Positions 1 through 6,034 of a stretch of DNA of 10,988 nt are shown here, in pieces. The notes below the pieces were generated by a model. The model was not told the origin of the DNA and made no database searches. It saw only the letters and a list, made by a program, of their open reading frames with translations. Both the position numbers and the translations under genes were made by a program. The stretch's first letter is position 1. Each line of letters opens with the position of its first letter. The stretch is from an uncultured Mucispirillum sp. GTDB taxonomy: Bacteria > Chrysiogenota > Deferribacteres > Deferribacterales > Mucispirillaceae. The stretch spans positions 1-10,988 of the forward strand of contig CAMEOC010000011.1 of assembly GCA_945929285.1 (NCBI GenBank), in the 5' to 3' direction.

Positions 1-624
1 CGCCTCGATAAGTTCGAACCCCTTGTTCATCAGCGTTGCCGAATCTATGGTTATTCTTCTGCCCATGCTCCAGTTTGGGTGCTTTAAAGCTTCTGTAATA
101 TTTACATATTCAAAAGCATCGCTGGGGCGGTATCTAAATGGGCCGCCACTGGCTGTTAGTGTGATTTTAGAAACATACTGTTTTCTCTGACCCATAAGGC
201 ACTGAAATATGGCAGAATGTTCGCTGTCCACAGGCAGTATTTTCACTCCTTTACTTTTAGCTTCATCAATAATAAGCCTGCCTGCTGTAACAATAGATTC
301 TTTATTGGCAAGGGCAATATGTGTGCCGTTATGCACAATATAATAAACCAGCTTAATACAGCTAACCCCTGCTGCTGCAAAAAGCACTATATCTACATTT
401 TCGCTATTTATAATATCAATAATCTCTTGATAACTGCCTTCTCTACTTGTTAAAAAGGCATATTTTGCATTTAATTTTTCTTTTGTATTTAAAAGTTTTG
501 CTTCGTTACTGTGGGCTGTAACAAATACGGTTTCAAATAAATTTTCATTTGCATGAACCACTTCCACACCGGCTGTTCCCACAGAGCCTGTTTCACCTAT
601 TATACCAATACGCTTTTTATCCAT
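1..624 (-). CDS. dxr: 1-deoxy-D-xylulose 5-phosphate reductoisomerase, N-terminal 208 codons (partial)
   Basis: Dxr converts 1-deoxy-D-xylulose 5-phosphate to 2-C-methyl-D-erythritol 4-phosphate with NADPH and a divalent metal in the cytosol, the committed step of the MEP isoprenoid pathway. Visible landmarks are the N-terminal dinucleotide-binding loop GETGSVG (residues 10-16), LANKES (105-110), the metal-binding PVDSEHSAIFQC segment (131-142, with D133 and E135 matching the family's metal ligands), SGGPFR (159-164) and HPNWSMG (182-188, active-site loop). The glutamate after the first loop glycine is less usual than Ser/Ala. The reading frame is intact to the left edge, where it ends in the conserved NKGFELIEA stretch, so about half of a ~380-400 aa protein is present. 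The ATG overlaps the cdsA stop by one base (TAATG), implying translational coupling. It is the last visible gene of the pyrH-to-dxr cluster; in many bacteria rseP follows, but that lies outside the window. Confidence 0.97.
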   Translation of the reverse strand, partial: MDKKRIGIIGETGSVGTAGVEVVHANENLFETVFVTAHSNEAKLLNTKEKLNAKYAFLTSREGSYQEIIDIINSENVDIVLFAAAGVSCIKLVYYIVHNGTHIALANKESIVTAGRLIIDEAKSKGVKILPVDSEHSAIFQCLMGQRKQYVSKITLTASGGPFRYRPSDAFEYVNITEALKHPNWSMGRRITIDSATLMNKGFELIEA

Positions 625-1442
625 TATTTACCTGCCACATATATAAGATAAAAGTAAAGCACAGGGGCTGCAATAATAAGTGAATCAAACCTGTCTAAAA
701 TACCACCGTGGCCAGGAATAATAGAGCCGCTGTCTTTAACCCCAGCACTGCGTTTCATCATAGATTCTATTAAATCGCCAATAACACCAGCAGCTATTAC
801 ATCTATTGCAATTATTGCCACAATAGTAATGCTTTCCCCAATTAAATATTTATTGAAAAAATAGGCTACAATAAGTGCCCCAACAGCTCCACCAATAAGC
901 CCTTCAACAGATTTACCAGGGCTAACTTTTGGTATAAGCTTATGTTTACCAAGAGCCACACCTGTAAAATAAGCAAAAGTATCACTTGCCCATATTACAA
1001 AGCATAAAAATAAAACCCATTCATAGCCAATATTTTTTATTAATGCTAAAAATGTAAATAAAAATGGAATATATAAAGATATAAAAAAGTTATATGAAAC
1101 TTCTTCAATAACATTTTCTGTTGGGTTTGAAGAAAACATTTTTAAAAGGAAAAGTATAAATAAAAGTATAAAACAAGCTAATATGAAGGGAGTAAAATCG
1201 TAAAAGAAATACATGGTAAAAGGCATAATTAAAGCAGAAGCCCACACTAAAAATTTATTAACTTTTACAGGGCTGTTTTTAGCAATATTAATAAATTCAT
1301 AAGTTGCTAAAAGGCTTATAATGTATATTGCAAGGAAAAAAACATGGGGATGGGCTTTTATAATTAATAATAAAGCCAGAGGCAAAAGTATTAAGCCAGT
1401 AATTATCCTTATTACCATTTCTTTAGATTTACTTTTTTCCAT
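624..1442 (-). CDS. cdsA: Phosphatidate cytidylyltransferase (CDP-diglyceride synthase)
   Basis: CdsA makes CDP-diacylglycerol from phosphatidic acid and CTP in the inner membrane, the branch point for all phospholipid head groups. The 272-aa product is strongly hydrophobic with several membrane helices, the usual size for the family. The family signature S-x(2)-K-R-x(4)-K-D-x(5)-P-x-H-G-G-x(2)-D-R-x-D is complete at residues 227-253 (SMMKRSAGVKD...PGHGGILDRFD). A conserved GKSVEGLIGG stretch precedes it. The start codon lies 14 nt after the uppS stop; the upstream GGGTG is only a modest Shine-Dalgarno, consistent with translation coupled to uppS. The stop overlaps the dxr start (TAATG). Function is secure from the signature. 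Confidence 0.97.
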   Translation of the reverse strand: MEKSKSKEMVIRIITGLILLPLALLLIIKAHPHVFFLAIYIISLLATYEFINIAKNSPVKVNKFLVWASALIMPFTMYFFYDFTPFILACFILLFILFLLKMFSSNPTENVIEEVSYNFFISLYIPFLFTFLALIKNIGYEWVLFLCFVIWASDTFAYFTGVALGKHKLIPKVSPGKSVEGLIGGAVGALIVAYFFNKYLIGESITIVAIIAIDVIAAGVIGDLIESMMKRSAGVKDSGSIIPGHGGILDRFDSLIIAAPVLYFYLIYVAGK

Positions 1443-1456
1443 AAAACACCCGCTTT

Positions 1457-2182
1457 TTAGCTTTTAAGTTGTTCATCAGTCTTTCCAAACCTGCGAACTC
1501 GTTTTTTATATTCCTTTATTGCATTATCAAATTCATTTTCATCAAAATCAGGCCATAACACATCAGTAAAATACAGCTCTGCATAGGAAATACGCCAAAG
1601 CATAAAATTACTTATTCTTTTTTCGCCACTTGTGCGTATAAGTAAATCTACTTCTGGCAGTTCTTTATTATAAAGATTATCTACAATTGTTTCTTTTGTA
1701 ATATTTTCAATAGATATTTCATTATTTAAAACAAAGGTAGATATTTTTTTAACACAGTCTAAAATCTCATCCTGCCCGCTGTAACTTAAAGCCATATTTA
1801 AAATAAGCCCGGTATTATTTTTTGTTTCTTCCATTAGCTTAATTAAAGCATCTCTAGTTTTTTCAGGTATTAAGCTAATATTTCCAGAAACTAAAAATTT
1901 AATATTATTTTCAGTAATGGAAGCCCACTCATCAATAATATATTCATCTAATAGCTGCATTAAAAAAGCCACTTCCTCTTTAGGACGCAGCCAGTTTTCA
2001 GCAGAAAAAGCATATATACTTAAAACTTTTAAATGGTTTTTAGCAGCATGAGTAATAATCTTTTTAAGTGCTTTACCACCAGCCTTATGACCAACTACTC
2101 TAGGCAAAGCCCTTTTTTTTGCCCACCTGCCGTTGCCATCCATAATAATAGCAACATGCAGGTTTTCTAAGGCTTCAGCCAT
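1457..2182 (-). CDS. uppS: Undecaprenyl diphosphate synthase (cis-prenyltransferase)
   Basis: UppS condenses isopentenyl diphosphate units onto farnesyl diphosphate to give the C55 carrier lipid for peptidoglycan and surface polysaccharides. The 241-aa protein carries MDGNGRWAKKR at residues 14-24 with the catalytic Asp15, then GHKAGG, FSAENWLRP and the C-terminal block RTSGEKRISNFMLW followed by YAELYFTDVLWPDFD, all hallmarks of the cis-prenyltransferase family. The substrate-binding RTSGE arginine and the final WPDFD are present, so it should be active. Its ATG overlaps the frr stop by one base (TAATG), and it sits in the usual frr-uppS-cdsA order. The chain length of the product (C55) is inferred from the family and context, not shown directly. 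Confidence 0.97.
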   Translation of the reverse strand: MAEALENLHVAIIMDGNGRWAKKRALPRVVGHKAGGKALKKIITHAAKNHLKVLSIYAFSAENWLRPKEEVAFLMQLLDEYIIDEWASITENNIKFLVSGNISLIPEKTRDALIKLMEETKNNTGLILNMALSYSGQDEILDCVKKISTFVLNNEISIENITKETIVDNLYNKELPEVDLLIRTSGEKRISNFMLWRISYAELYFTDVLWPDFDENEFDNAIKEYKKRVRRFGKTDEQLKS

Positions 2183-2736
2183 TATATCTCCATAACTTCT
2201 TTTTCTTTTACAGCTGTTATTTCATCAATTTTTTTAACAGCATCATCAGTTACTTTTTGCACATCTTCTTGAAGTTTTTTAGCTTCATCTTCACTAATTT
2301 CTTTATCTTTTTCTTGTTTTTTTATTTTGTCGTTAGCATCTCGCCTTTCGTTACGAATGGCAACTTTAGCATCTTCACCCATTTTTTTCACAACTTTCAC
2401 AAGCTCTTTTCTTCTTTCTTCTGTAAGCTGTGGGAAAGGCACGCGGATAACTTTACCATCATTAGATGAGTTAAAGCCCATTTGGCTGTTTTGAATAGCT
2501 TTTTCTATAACAGGAATCAAAGTAGCATCCCAAGGTGAAATAGTAACAAGCCTAGGCTCTGGGGAAGAAAGGGAAGCAACACCAGTTAATGGTGTAGGTG
2601 TGCCGTAATAATCTACTTTAATATTTTCAAACATAGCAACACTAGCCCTGCCTGTTCTAACACCTTTTAATTCTTCTTTATAAAAGGCAATTGATTTTTC
2701 AACTGATGCTTTAAAATTTTTAACAACTTCACTCAT
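2182..2736 (-). CDS. frr: Ribosome recycling factor
   Basis: RRF splits post-termination 70S ribosomes together with EF-G. The 184-aa length matches the family (about 185). The N-terminal helix is followed by GVRTGRAS (24-31, family L/V-RTGRA motif), then the domain II segment YYGTPTPLTGVASLS and PEPRLVTISPWD, and a C-terminal three-helix part containing RVPFPQLTEERRKELVK and IRNERRDAND. All are diagnostic. A clean GGAG Shine-Dalgarno lies 8 nt before the ATG. It lies 26 nt after pyrH and overlaps uppS by one base, so it is cotranscribed with both. Confidence 0.98.
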   Translation of the reverse strand: MSEVVKNFKASVEKSIAFYKEELKGVRTGRASVAMFENIKVDYYGTPTPLTGVASLSSPEPRLVTISPWDATLIPVIEKAIQNSQMGFNSSNDGKVIRVPFPQLTEERRKELVKVVKKMGEDAKVAIRNERRDANDKIKKQEKDKEISEDEAKKLQEDVQKVTDDAVKKIDEITAVKEKEVMEI

Positions 2737-2762
2737 TATTAGCTCCTAAATATTATATATGG

Positions 2763-3473
2763 TTATTTTACAAGAGTGCCAACAGGCTCTCCTTTGACTA
2801 TTTTCATTAAATTATCTTTACCAAACATATCAAATACAATTAAAGGTATTTTATTATCCATACACATGCTTATGGCAGTGGCATCCATAACTTTTAAGCC
2901 TTTAGTAAGCACATCTATATAGCTTATTTCATCATATTTTGTGGCAGTAGCATCTTTTTTAGGGTCTGCAGTGTAAACACCGTCTACTTTAGTAGCTTTT
3001 AAAACCACATCTGCATTAATTTCAGATGCTCTTAATGTGGCAGTAGTATCAGTAGTAAAGTAAGGGTTGCCTGTGCCACCTGCAAAAATAACTACTCTAC
3101 CTTTTTCCATATGCCTCATAGCTCGTCTTCTAATATAAGGCTCTGCAATCTGCCTCATTTCAATGGCAGACTGAACTCTAGTTTCAATACCGCTCATTTC
3201 TAAAGCATTTTGAACAGCAAGGCAGTTTATAACAGTGGCAAGCATACCCATATGGTCTGCTGTAACCCTATCCATACCTTTAGCAGCAGGGGATACACCG
3301 CGGAAAATATTACCACCCCCAATAACTATACCTATTTTAACACCTAAATCATAAATAGGCTTTATTTCTGAAGCAATAAATTTAACTGTTTCAGCATCTA
3401 TACCATACTGAGCATTACCCATTAAAGCTTCGCCGCTTAATTTTAAAAGTATTCTATTATATTTTAAGTCCAT
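2763..3473 (-). CDS. pyrH: Uridylate kinase (UMP kinase)
   Basis: PyrH phosphorylates UMP to UDP with ATP in pyrimidine nucleotide synthesis; bacterial forms are hexameric members of the amino-acid kinase fold. The 236-aa product has KLSGEAL (11-17, phosphate-binding), GGGNIFRG (52-59), the [18 protein letters not shown] helix and [17 protein letters not shown] (133-149, nucleotide/UMP binding), followed by [16 protein letters not shown] typical of the ATP site. The start is set by a strong GGAGG 7 nt upstream. It is the first gene of the cluster; the common upstream partners rpsB and tsf are not present here, and a noncoding block with a small gene lies upstream instead. A candidate promoter lies just before it. 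Confidence 0.98.
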   Translation of the reverse strand: MDLKYNRILLKLSGEALMGNAQYGIDAETVKFIASEIKPIYDLGVKIGIVIGGGNIFRGVSPAAKGMDRVTADHMGMLATVINCLAVQNALEMSGIETRVQSAIEMRQIAEPYIRRRAMRHMEKGRVVIFAGGTGNPYFTTDTTATLRASEINADVVLKATKVDGVYTADPKKDATATKYDEISYIDVLTKGLKVMDATAISMCMDNKIPLIVFDMFGKDNLMKIVKGEPVGTLVK

Positions 3474-3500
3474 TACTATTCCTCCACATATATAGTTATA

Positions 3501-3529
3501 ACCATACTATAATACAAAAATATAATCAA
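3501..3529 (-). promoter_or_regulatory. Candidate sigma-70-type promoter of the pyrH-frr-uppS-cdsA-dxr cluster
   Basis: Read on the minus strand, TTGATT (complement of 3524-3529) and TATGGT (complement of 3501-3506) are separated by 17 nt and would start transcription roughly 20 nt before the pyrH ATG. A short dyad TATAGT-N9-ACTATA (3491-3511) overlaps the -10. The -10 is weak and the region is AT-rich, so a chance match is quite possible. Confidence 0.35.
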
Positions 3530-3595
3530 GTAGAATAATTTATAAATAATTTATTCTATTTACAAATCTATAAGTTTTAAAAGTTAGGGAAAATA

Positions 3596-3751
3596 ATGAA
3601 ATTCCAGAGAAGGAATTCTTTAGCAAGTGCGGGAGCATTTACTGCGACCAAACGGAGATTTTTTAATTCCAATGATGGAATTAAAAATAAAAGTTTAATG
3701 GAAACCACCCTGCCTGTTTCTAAGCTAAATTGGCGGTTGCTTATAAAATGA
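3596..3751 (+). CDS. Possible small basic protein of 51 aa, or chance ORF in a structured repeat
   Basis: An ATG with an AGGGA Shine-Dalgarno-like site 5 nt upstream opens 51 codons ending in TGA. The translated peptide is strongly basic (11 Lys/Arg against 2 acidic residues), begins MKFQRRNSLASAG and ends KLNWRLLIK; I recognise no family. Its base composition is visibly richer in GC than the AT-rich sequence just before it. However, the ORF runs through two inverted repeats and half of a third, which suggests that the DNA or RNA structure, not the peptide, is what matters. Its stop overlaps the ATG of a second tiny ORF (ATGA at 3748-3751). It is antisense to the direction of the neighbouring small gene and of pyrH. 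Treat as a candidate only. Confidence 0.25.
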   Translation: MKFQRRNSLASAGAFTATKRRFFNSNDGIKNKSLMETTLPVSKLNWRLLIK

Positions 3752-3781
3752 AACAGGCAGAGGATAATTCCATTGTCGGAA
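3600..3781. repeat. Dyad-rich intergenic block with three TTCC-N6-GGAA palindromes
   Basis: The 378-bp gap between pyrH and the 73-aa gene contains this block. Three dyads share the core TTCC-N6-GGAA: AATTCC-agagaa-GGAATT (3600-3617), TTTTTAATTCC-aatgat-GGAATTAAAAA (3660-3687, a perfect 11-bp stem) and AATTCC-attgtc-GGAAGG (3766-3783, half-extended). Between the second and third lies a longer hairpin (3710-3760). GC content is about 45% in 3601-3660 against about 15% in 3541-3600. The pattern resembles a dispersed palindromic element (REP- or MITE-like) or a structured RNA gene. The flanks, 3530-3595 and 3784-3851, show nothing further that I can support. Confidence 0.5.
3710..3760. repeat. 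Long two-part hairpin in the pyrH upstream region
   Basis: CTGCCTGTTTC (3710-3720) and GAAACAGGCAG (3750-3760) are perfect 11-nt complements. Directly inside, TAAGC (3721-3725) pairs with GCTTA (3739-3743), leaving a 6-nt one-sided bulge and a 13-nt apical loop. The apical loop contains GGCGGTT (3732-3738), which could pair with the AACCACC just outside the stem (3703-3709) apart from one A/C mismatch, giving a pseudoknot-like fold. There is no T-tract on either strand, so it is not an ordinary intrinsic terminator. Confidence 0.6.
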
Positions 3782-3828
3782 GGATATTATTATGTTATGC
3801 GAATAAAGCAATTAAAATAAATACATAA
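3748..3828 (+). CDS. Possible 26-aa ORF overlapping the preceding small ORF
   Basis: This ATG shares ATGA with the stop of the 51-aa ORF and runs 26 codons (starting MKQAEDNSIVGRILLCYANK) to TAA. No Shine-Dalgarno of its own is evident, so it could only be expressed by coupling. ATGA overlaps are common in real operons but also arise by chance; the ORF is too short to judge. An alternative is that the two frames are remains of one decayed longer gene joined by a frameshift. Confidence 0.15.
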   Translation: MKQAEDNSIVGRILLCYANKAIKINT

Positions 3829-3851
3829 AGAAAAGTTTGGCGGAAATCTCT

Positions 3852-4073
3852 CTATGCACTAGCCATATTTAGGCTTTCTAATCGCTCCAACGCCTCTTTC
3901 GAAATTATAACTTTATCCATAGCTATAGAAGCATCATCAGATGAGGCTTTTGCTCCACCTGTTTTTTCACCTTTTAAAAGCTTAGATAATTCTGAAACAC
4001 TTTGTTCGTTTTTAGTAGCAGCAGTATAAGCTGCATACTGGTTAGATGTAGATATCATTAAAGAATCTGTCAT
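3852..4073 (-). CDS. Small 73-aa protein of unknown function, probably sigma-54 dependent, possibly motility-related
   Basis: A GAGGTG Shine-Dalgarno 6 nt before the ATG and a sigma-54-type promoter upstream support a real gene. The 73-aa product has no signal peptide or membrane helix. An N-terminal part rich in Ala/Thr/Ser/Tyr (ISTSNQYAAYTAAT) is followed by a short charged helix (SELSKLLKG), a Gly/Ala/Ser linker and a C-terminal DKVIISKEALERLESL (53-68). That last stretch resembles the D-x-V-x-[IL]-S-x-E-A motif seen in FlgM-type anti-sigma factors and several small motility-associated proteins, but the FlgM sigma-28-binding half is missing. Sigma-54 controls flagellar genes in many diderm bacteria, so a motility link is a reasonable inference, not a demonstrated function. 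It is divergent from the ABC-F gene. Confidence 0.75.
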   Translation of the reverse strand: MTDSLMISTSNQYAAYTAATKNEQSVSELSKLLKGEKTGGAKASSDDASIAMDKVIISKEALERLESLNMASA

Positions 4074-4086
4074 ATTAACACCTCAT

Positions 4087-4106
4087 TAAGCCTTGCCTTT
4101 GGCTTA
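4087..4106. repeat. Short hairpin in the shared 4074-4179 intergenic region
   Basis: TAAGCC (4087-4092) and GGCTTA (4101-4106) form a perfect 6-bp stem with an 8-nt loop. It would lie in the leader of the 73-aa gene transcript, a few bases upstream of its Shine-Dalgarno, and inside the proposed -35/spacer of the ABC-F promoter. Role unknown. Confidence 0.45.
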
Positions 4107-4120
4107 CGCAAAACTATATA
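4093..4120 (+). promoter_or_regulatory. Candidate sigma-70-type promoter for the ABC-F/OMP/radC operon
   Basis: TTGCCT (4093-4098) and TATATA (4115-4120) are separated by 16 nt and would start transcription near 4127, about 50 nt before the chosen ABC-F start. Its -10 ends exactly at the -12 end of the opposite-strand sigma-54 promoter, so the two polymerases should exclude each other. Confidence 0.5.
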
Positions 4121-4135
4121 GCAAACCCTGTGCCA
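4120..4135 (-). promoter_or_regulatory. Sigma-54 (RpoN) -24/-12 promoter for the 73-aa gene
   Basis: The minus strand reads TGGCACAGGGTTTGCT, matching every fixed position but the weak seventh of the consensus TGGCAC(G)N4TTGCW, with exact GG-to-GC spacing. Transcription would start near 4109, giving a leader of about 36 nt that contains the hairpin 4087-4106 and the GAGGTG ribosome site. Such promoters need an AAA+ activator; no activator gene or clear enhancer site is in the window. Confidence 0.75.
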
Positions 4136-4179
4136 AAAAAAATACTTGCCAAAATTATAAAAAAATGAAAAATATTCCT

Positions 4180-6015
4180 ATGATTAGTTTTGATAATATT
4201 TCTAAAAGTTATGGTGCAAGGGTTTTGTTTGAAAATGTTACCTTTAATATAAATAAAGGTGAGCGTATTGGCCTTGTAGGCAGAAACGGCCATGGCAAAA
4301 CCACATTAATGCGTATTATTACAGGGGAAGAATCAGCCGATGAGGGCAAAATCTCCATACCTAAAAATTATAAAATTGGGTTTTTAAAGCAGCATATAAG
4401 TTTTAGCAAAAAAACAGTAATAGAAGAAGCTATGCTTGGATTAAAAGAAGAAGAAAAAAATGATAGGTGGAAAGCTGAAAAAATACTTTTTGGCTTAGGC
4501 TTTACAGCAGATGATATGGAAAAAGACCCTGCATCATTTTCCGGTGGTTTTCAAGTTAGGCTTACTTTAACTCAAACATTACTTTCCCAGCCAGACCTTT
4601 TATTATTAGATGAGCCTACAAACTATTTAGATATTGTTTCTATCAGGTGGTTAAAAAGCTTTTTAAATACTTGGAAAGGGGAGCTTTTATTAATCACTCA
4701 CGATAGGCAGTTTATGGATGATGTGGTTACCCATGTGGCAGGCATACACAGAAGTAAAGTTCGTAAAATTGCAGGTAAAACAGAAAAATTTTACGAGCAG
4801 ATAGCTAAAGATGAAGAAATATATGAAAAAACAAGAATAAATGATGAGCAAAAGCGAAAAGATTTAGAGCAGTATATTACAAGGTTTCGTGCTAAGGCGC
4901 GCCTTGCAGGCCTTGTGCAAAGCCGTATTAAAACACTTAATAAAATGGAGAAAAAAGAAAAGCTTGAAGCCATTAAAAACTTAGAGTTTTCTTTTAAATA
5001 TAAGCCTGTTACATCAAAGCAAATTATGAGGGCGGAAAATATTTCCTTTTCATATGATGAAAAAAATTACCTAATAAAAGATTTATCTATTATAATAGGC
5101 AGTGAAGATAAAATTGCAGTAATAGGAAAAAATGGCAGGGGAAAATCTACTCTGTTAAAATTATTTGCAGGGCTTTTAAATCCAAATAGTGGAAATATTA
5201 TATACCATACAGGCTGTTTAAAAGGATATTATGAGCAGACAAATGTTTCAAGCTTAAACCCAGATAATACAGTGGAAGAAGAAATACAGTCAGTTTCTGA
5301 TGATTTTGATAGAACTTATGTTAGAAATATATGCGGTAGTATGCTTTTTATGCAGGATGATGCTTTAAAGAAAATAAAAGTATTATCAGGCGGTGAAAAA
5401 AGCCGTGTAATGCTTGGTAAAATAATTGCAAGCCCATTAAATGTATTAATGCTTGATGAGCCTACAAACCATTTAGATATGGATGCCTGCGATTCTTTAA
5501 TAGAGGCTGTGGATAATTTTCCAGGTGCTGTTATTATGGTAACCCACAATGAAATGTTTTTACATGCTCTTGCCAATAAATTAATTGTGTTTCAAGATGA
5601 ATACCCTTATGTATTTGAAGGCACTTATGAAGAATTTTTAGAAAAAGAAGGCTGGAAAGAAGAAGGAAATATAAAAGAAAAGGAAGTAAAAACAAAGCTT
5701 ACTAAAAAAGATGCTAGAAAATTAAGAAGTGAAATAATTGCTGAAAAGAGTAAAATAATAAAGCCGCTGGAAGAAAAATCTGCAAGTTTAGAAATAAGTA
5801 TAACAGAGTATGAAGAAGAAGTAAGTGCAATAAACGAAAAATTAATAGAAGCTTCATCCTGCGGGCAGGGGCAGTTAATAGGGGAATATGGCAAAAGATT
5901 ATCAGAGCTTAATAAATTAATAGATGAAGCTTTTGAGGAGCTTGATAAAATAACCCAGGAGCTTGACAGCAAAAAAGAAGAATATGAAGAAAAATTAAAT
6001 CAAATAGAAGAATAA
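4180..6015 (+). CDS. ABC-F family ATPase, YheS-like, with C-terminal coiled coil
   Basis: ABC-F proteins are soluble tandem ATPases without membrane domains that bind the ribosomal E site and act on stalled or initiating ribosomes. In this 611-aa form the first ATPase has Walker A GRNGHGKTT (34-42), signature FSGGF (120-124) and LLLLDEPTNYLD (140-151). The second has GKNGRGKST (316-324), LSGGE (402-406) and VLMLDEPTNHLD (422-433). The inter-domain linker (about 215-275) carries RFRAKA and QSRIK, as in YheS, and residues about 506-611 are a highly charged predicted coiled coil. The start is uncertain: the open frame extends to a TTG at 4093, and ATGs at 4165 and 4180 are both possible with no clear Shine-Dalgarno. 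4180 gives the usual MISFDNISKSYG family beginning, and the candidate promoter argues against 4093. It leads a probable operon with the next two genes. Resistance function is not indicated. Confidence 0.93.
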   Translation: MISFDNISKSYGARVLFENVTFNINKGERIGLVGRNGHGKTTLMRIITGEESADEGKISIPKNYKIGFLKQHISFSKKTVIEEAMLGLKEEEKNDRWKAEKILFGLGFTADDMEKDPASFSGGFQVRLTLTQTLLSQPDLLLLDEPTNYLDIVSIRWLKSFLNTWKGELLLITHDRQFMDDVVTHVAGIHRSKVRKIAGKTEKFYEQIAKDEEIYEKTRINDEQKRKDLEQYITRFRAKARLAGLVQSRIKTLNKMEKKEKLEAIKNLEFSFKYKPVTSKQIMRAENISFSYDEKNYLIKDLSIIIGSEDKIAVIGKNGRGKSTLLKLFAGLLNPNSGNIIYHTGCLKGYYEQTNVSSLNPDNTVEEEIQSVSDDFDRTYVRNICGSMLFMQDDALKKIKVLSGGEKSRVMLGKIIASPLNVLMLDEPTNHLDMDACDSLIEAVDNFPGAVIMVTHNEMFLHALANKLIVFQDEYPYVFEGTYEEFLEKEGWKEEGNIKEKEVKTKLTKKDARKLRSEIIAEKSKIIKPLEEKSASLEISITEYEEEVSAINEKLIEASSCGQGQLIGEYGKRLSELNKLIDEAFEELDKITQELDSKKEEYEEKLNQIEE

Positions 6016-6034
6016 ATTATAAAGGAAAAAAAGT

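Noticed and set aside
217..453. Plus-strand open frame of 78 codons opposite dxr
   Set aside because: Antisense to a well-conserved dxr reading frame, with no family pattern or ribosome site.
3660..3687. Perfect palindrome as an intrinsic terminator
   Set aside because: The stem is flanked by A-rich sequence downstream on both strands, with no U-tract, and the stem itself is mostly AT.
3541..3851. Insertion-sequence remnant or CRISPR array
   Set aside because: No transposase fragment, no flanking target duplication and no regularly spaced direct repeats; the dyads are 65 and 101 nt apart.
4093..4179. N-terminal extension of the ABC-F protein from the TTG at 4093
   Set aside because: No Shine-Dalgarno, it overlaps the candidate promoter and a hairpin, and the extra residues do not resemble the family N-terminus.
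4180..6015. Antibiotic-resistance ABC-F protein
   Set aside because: The linker (RFRAKA, QSRIK) and long C-terminal coiled coil look like housekeeping YheS-type proteins; nothing in the context suggests resistance or mobility.
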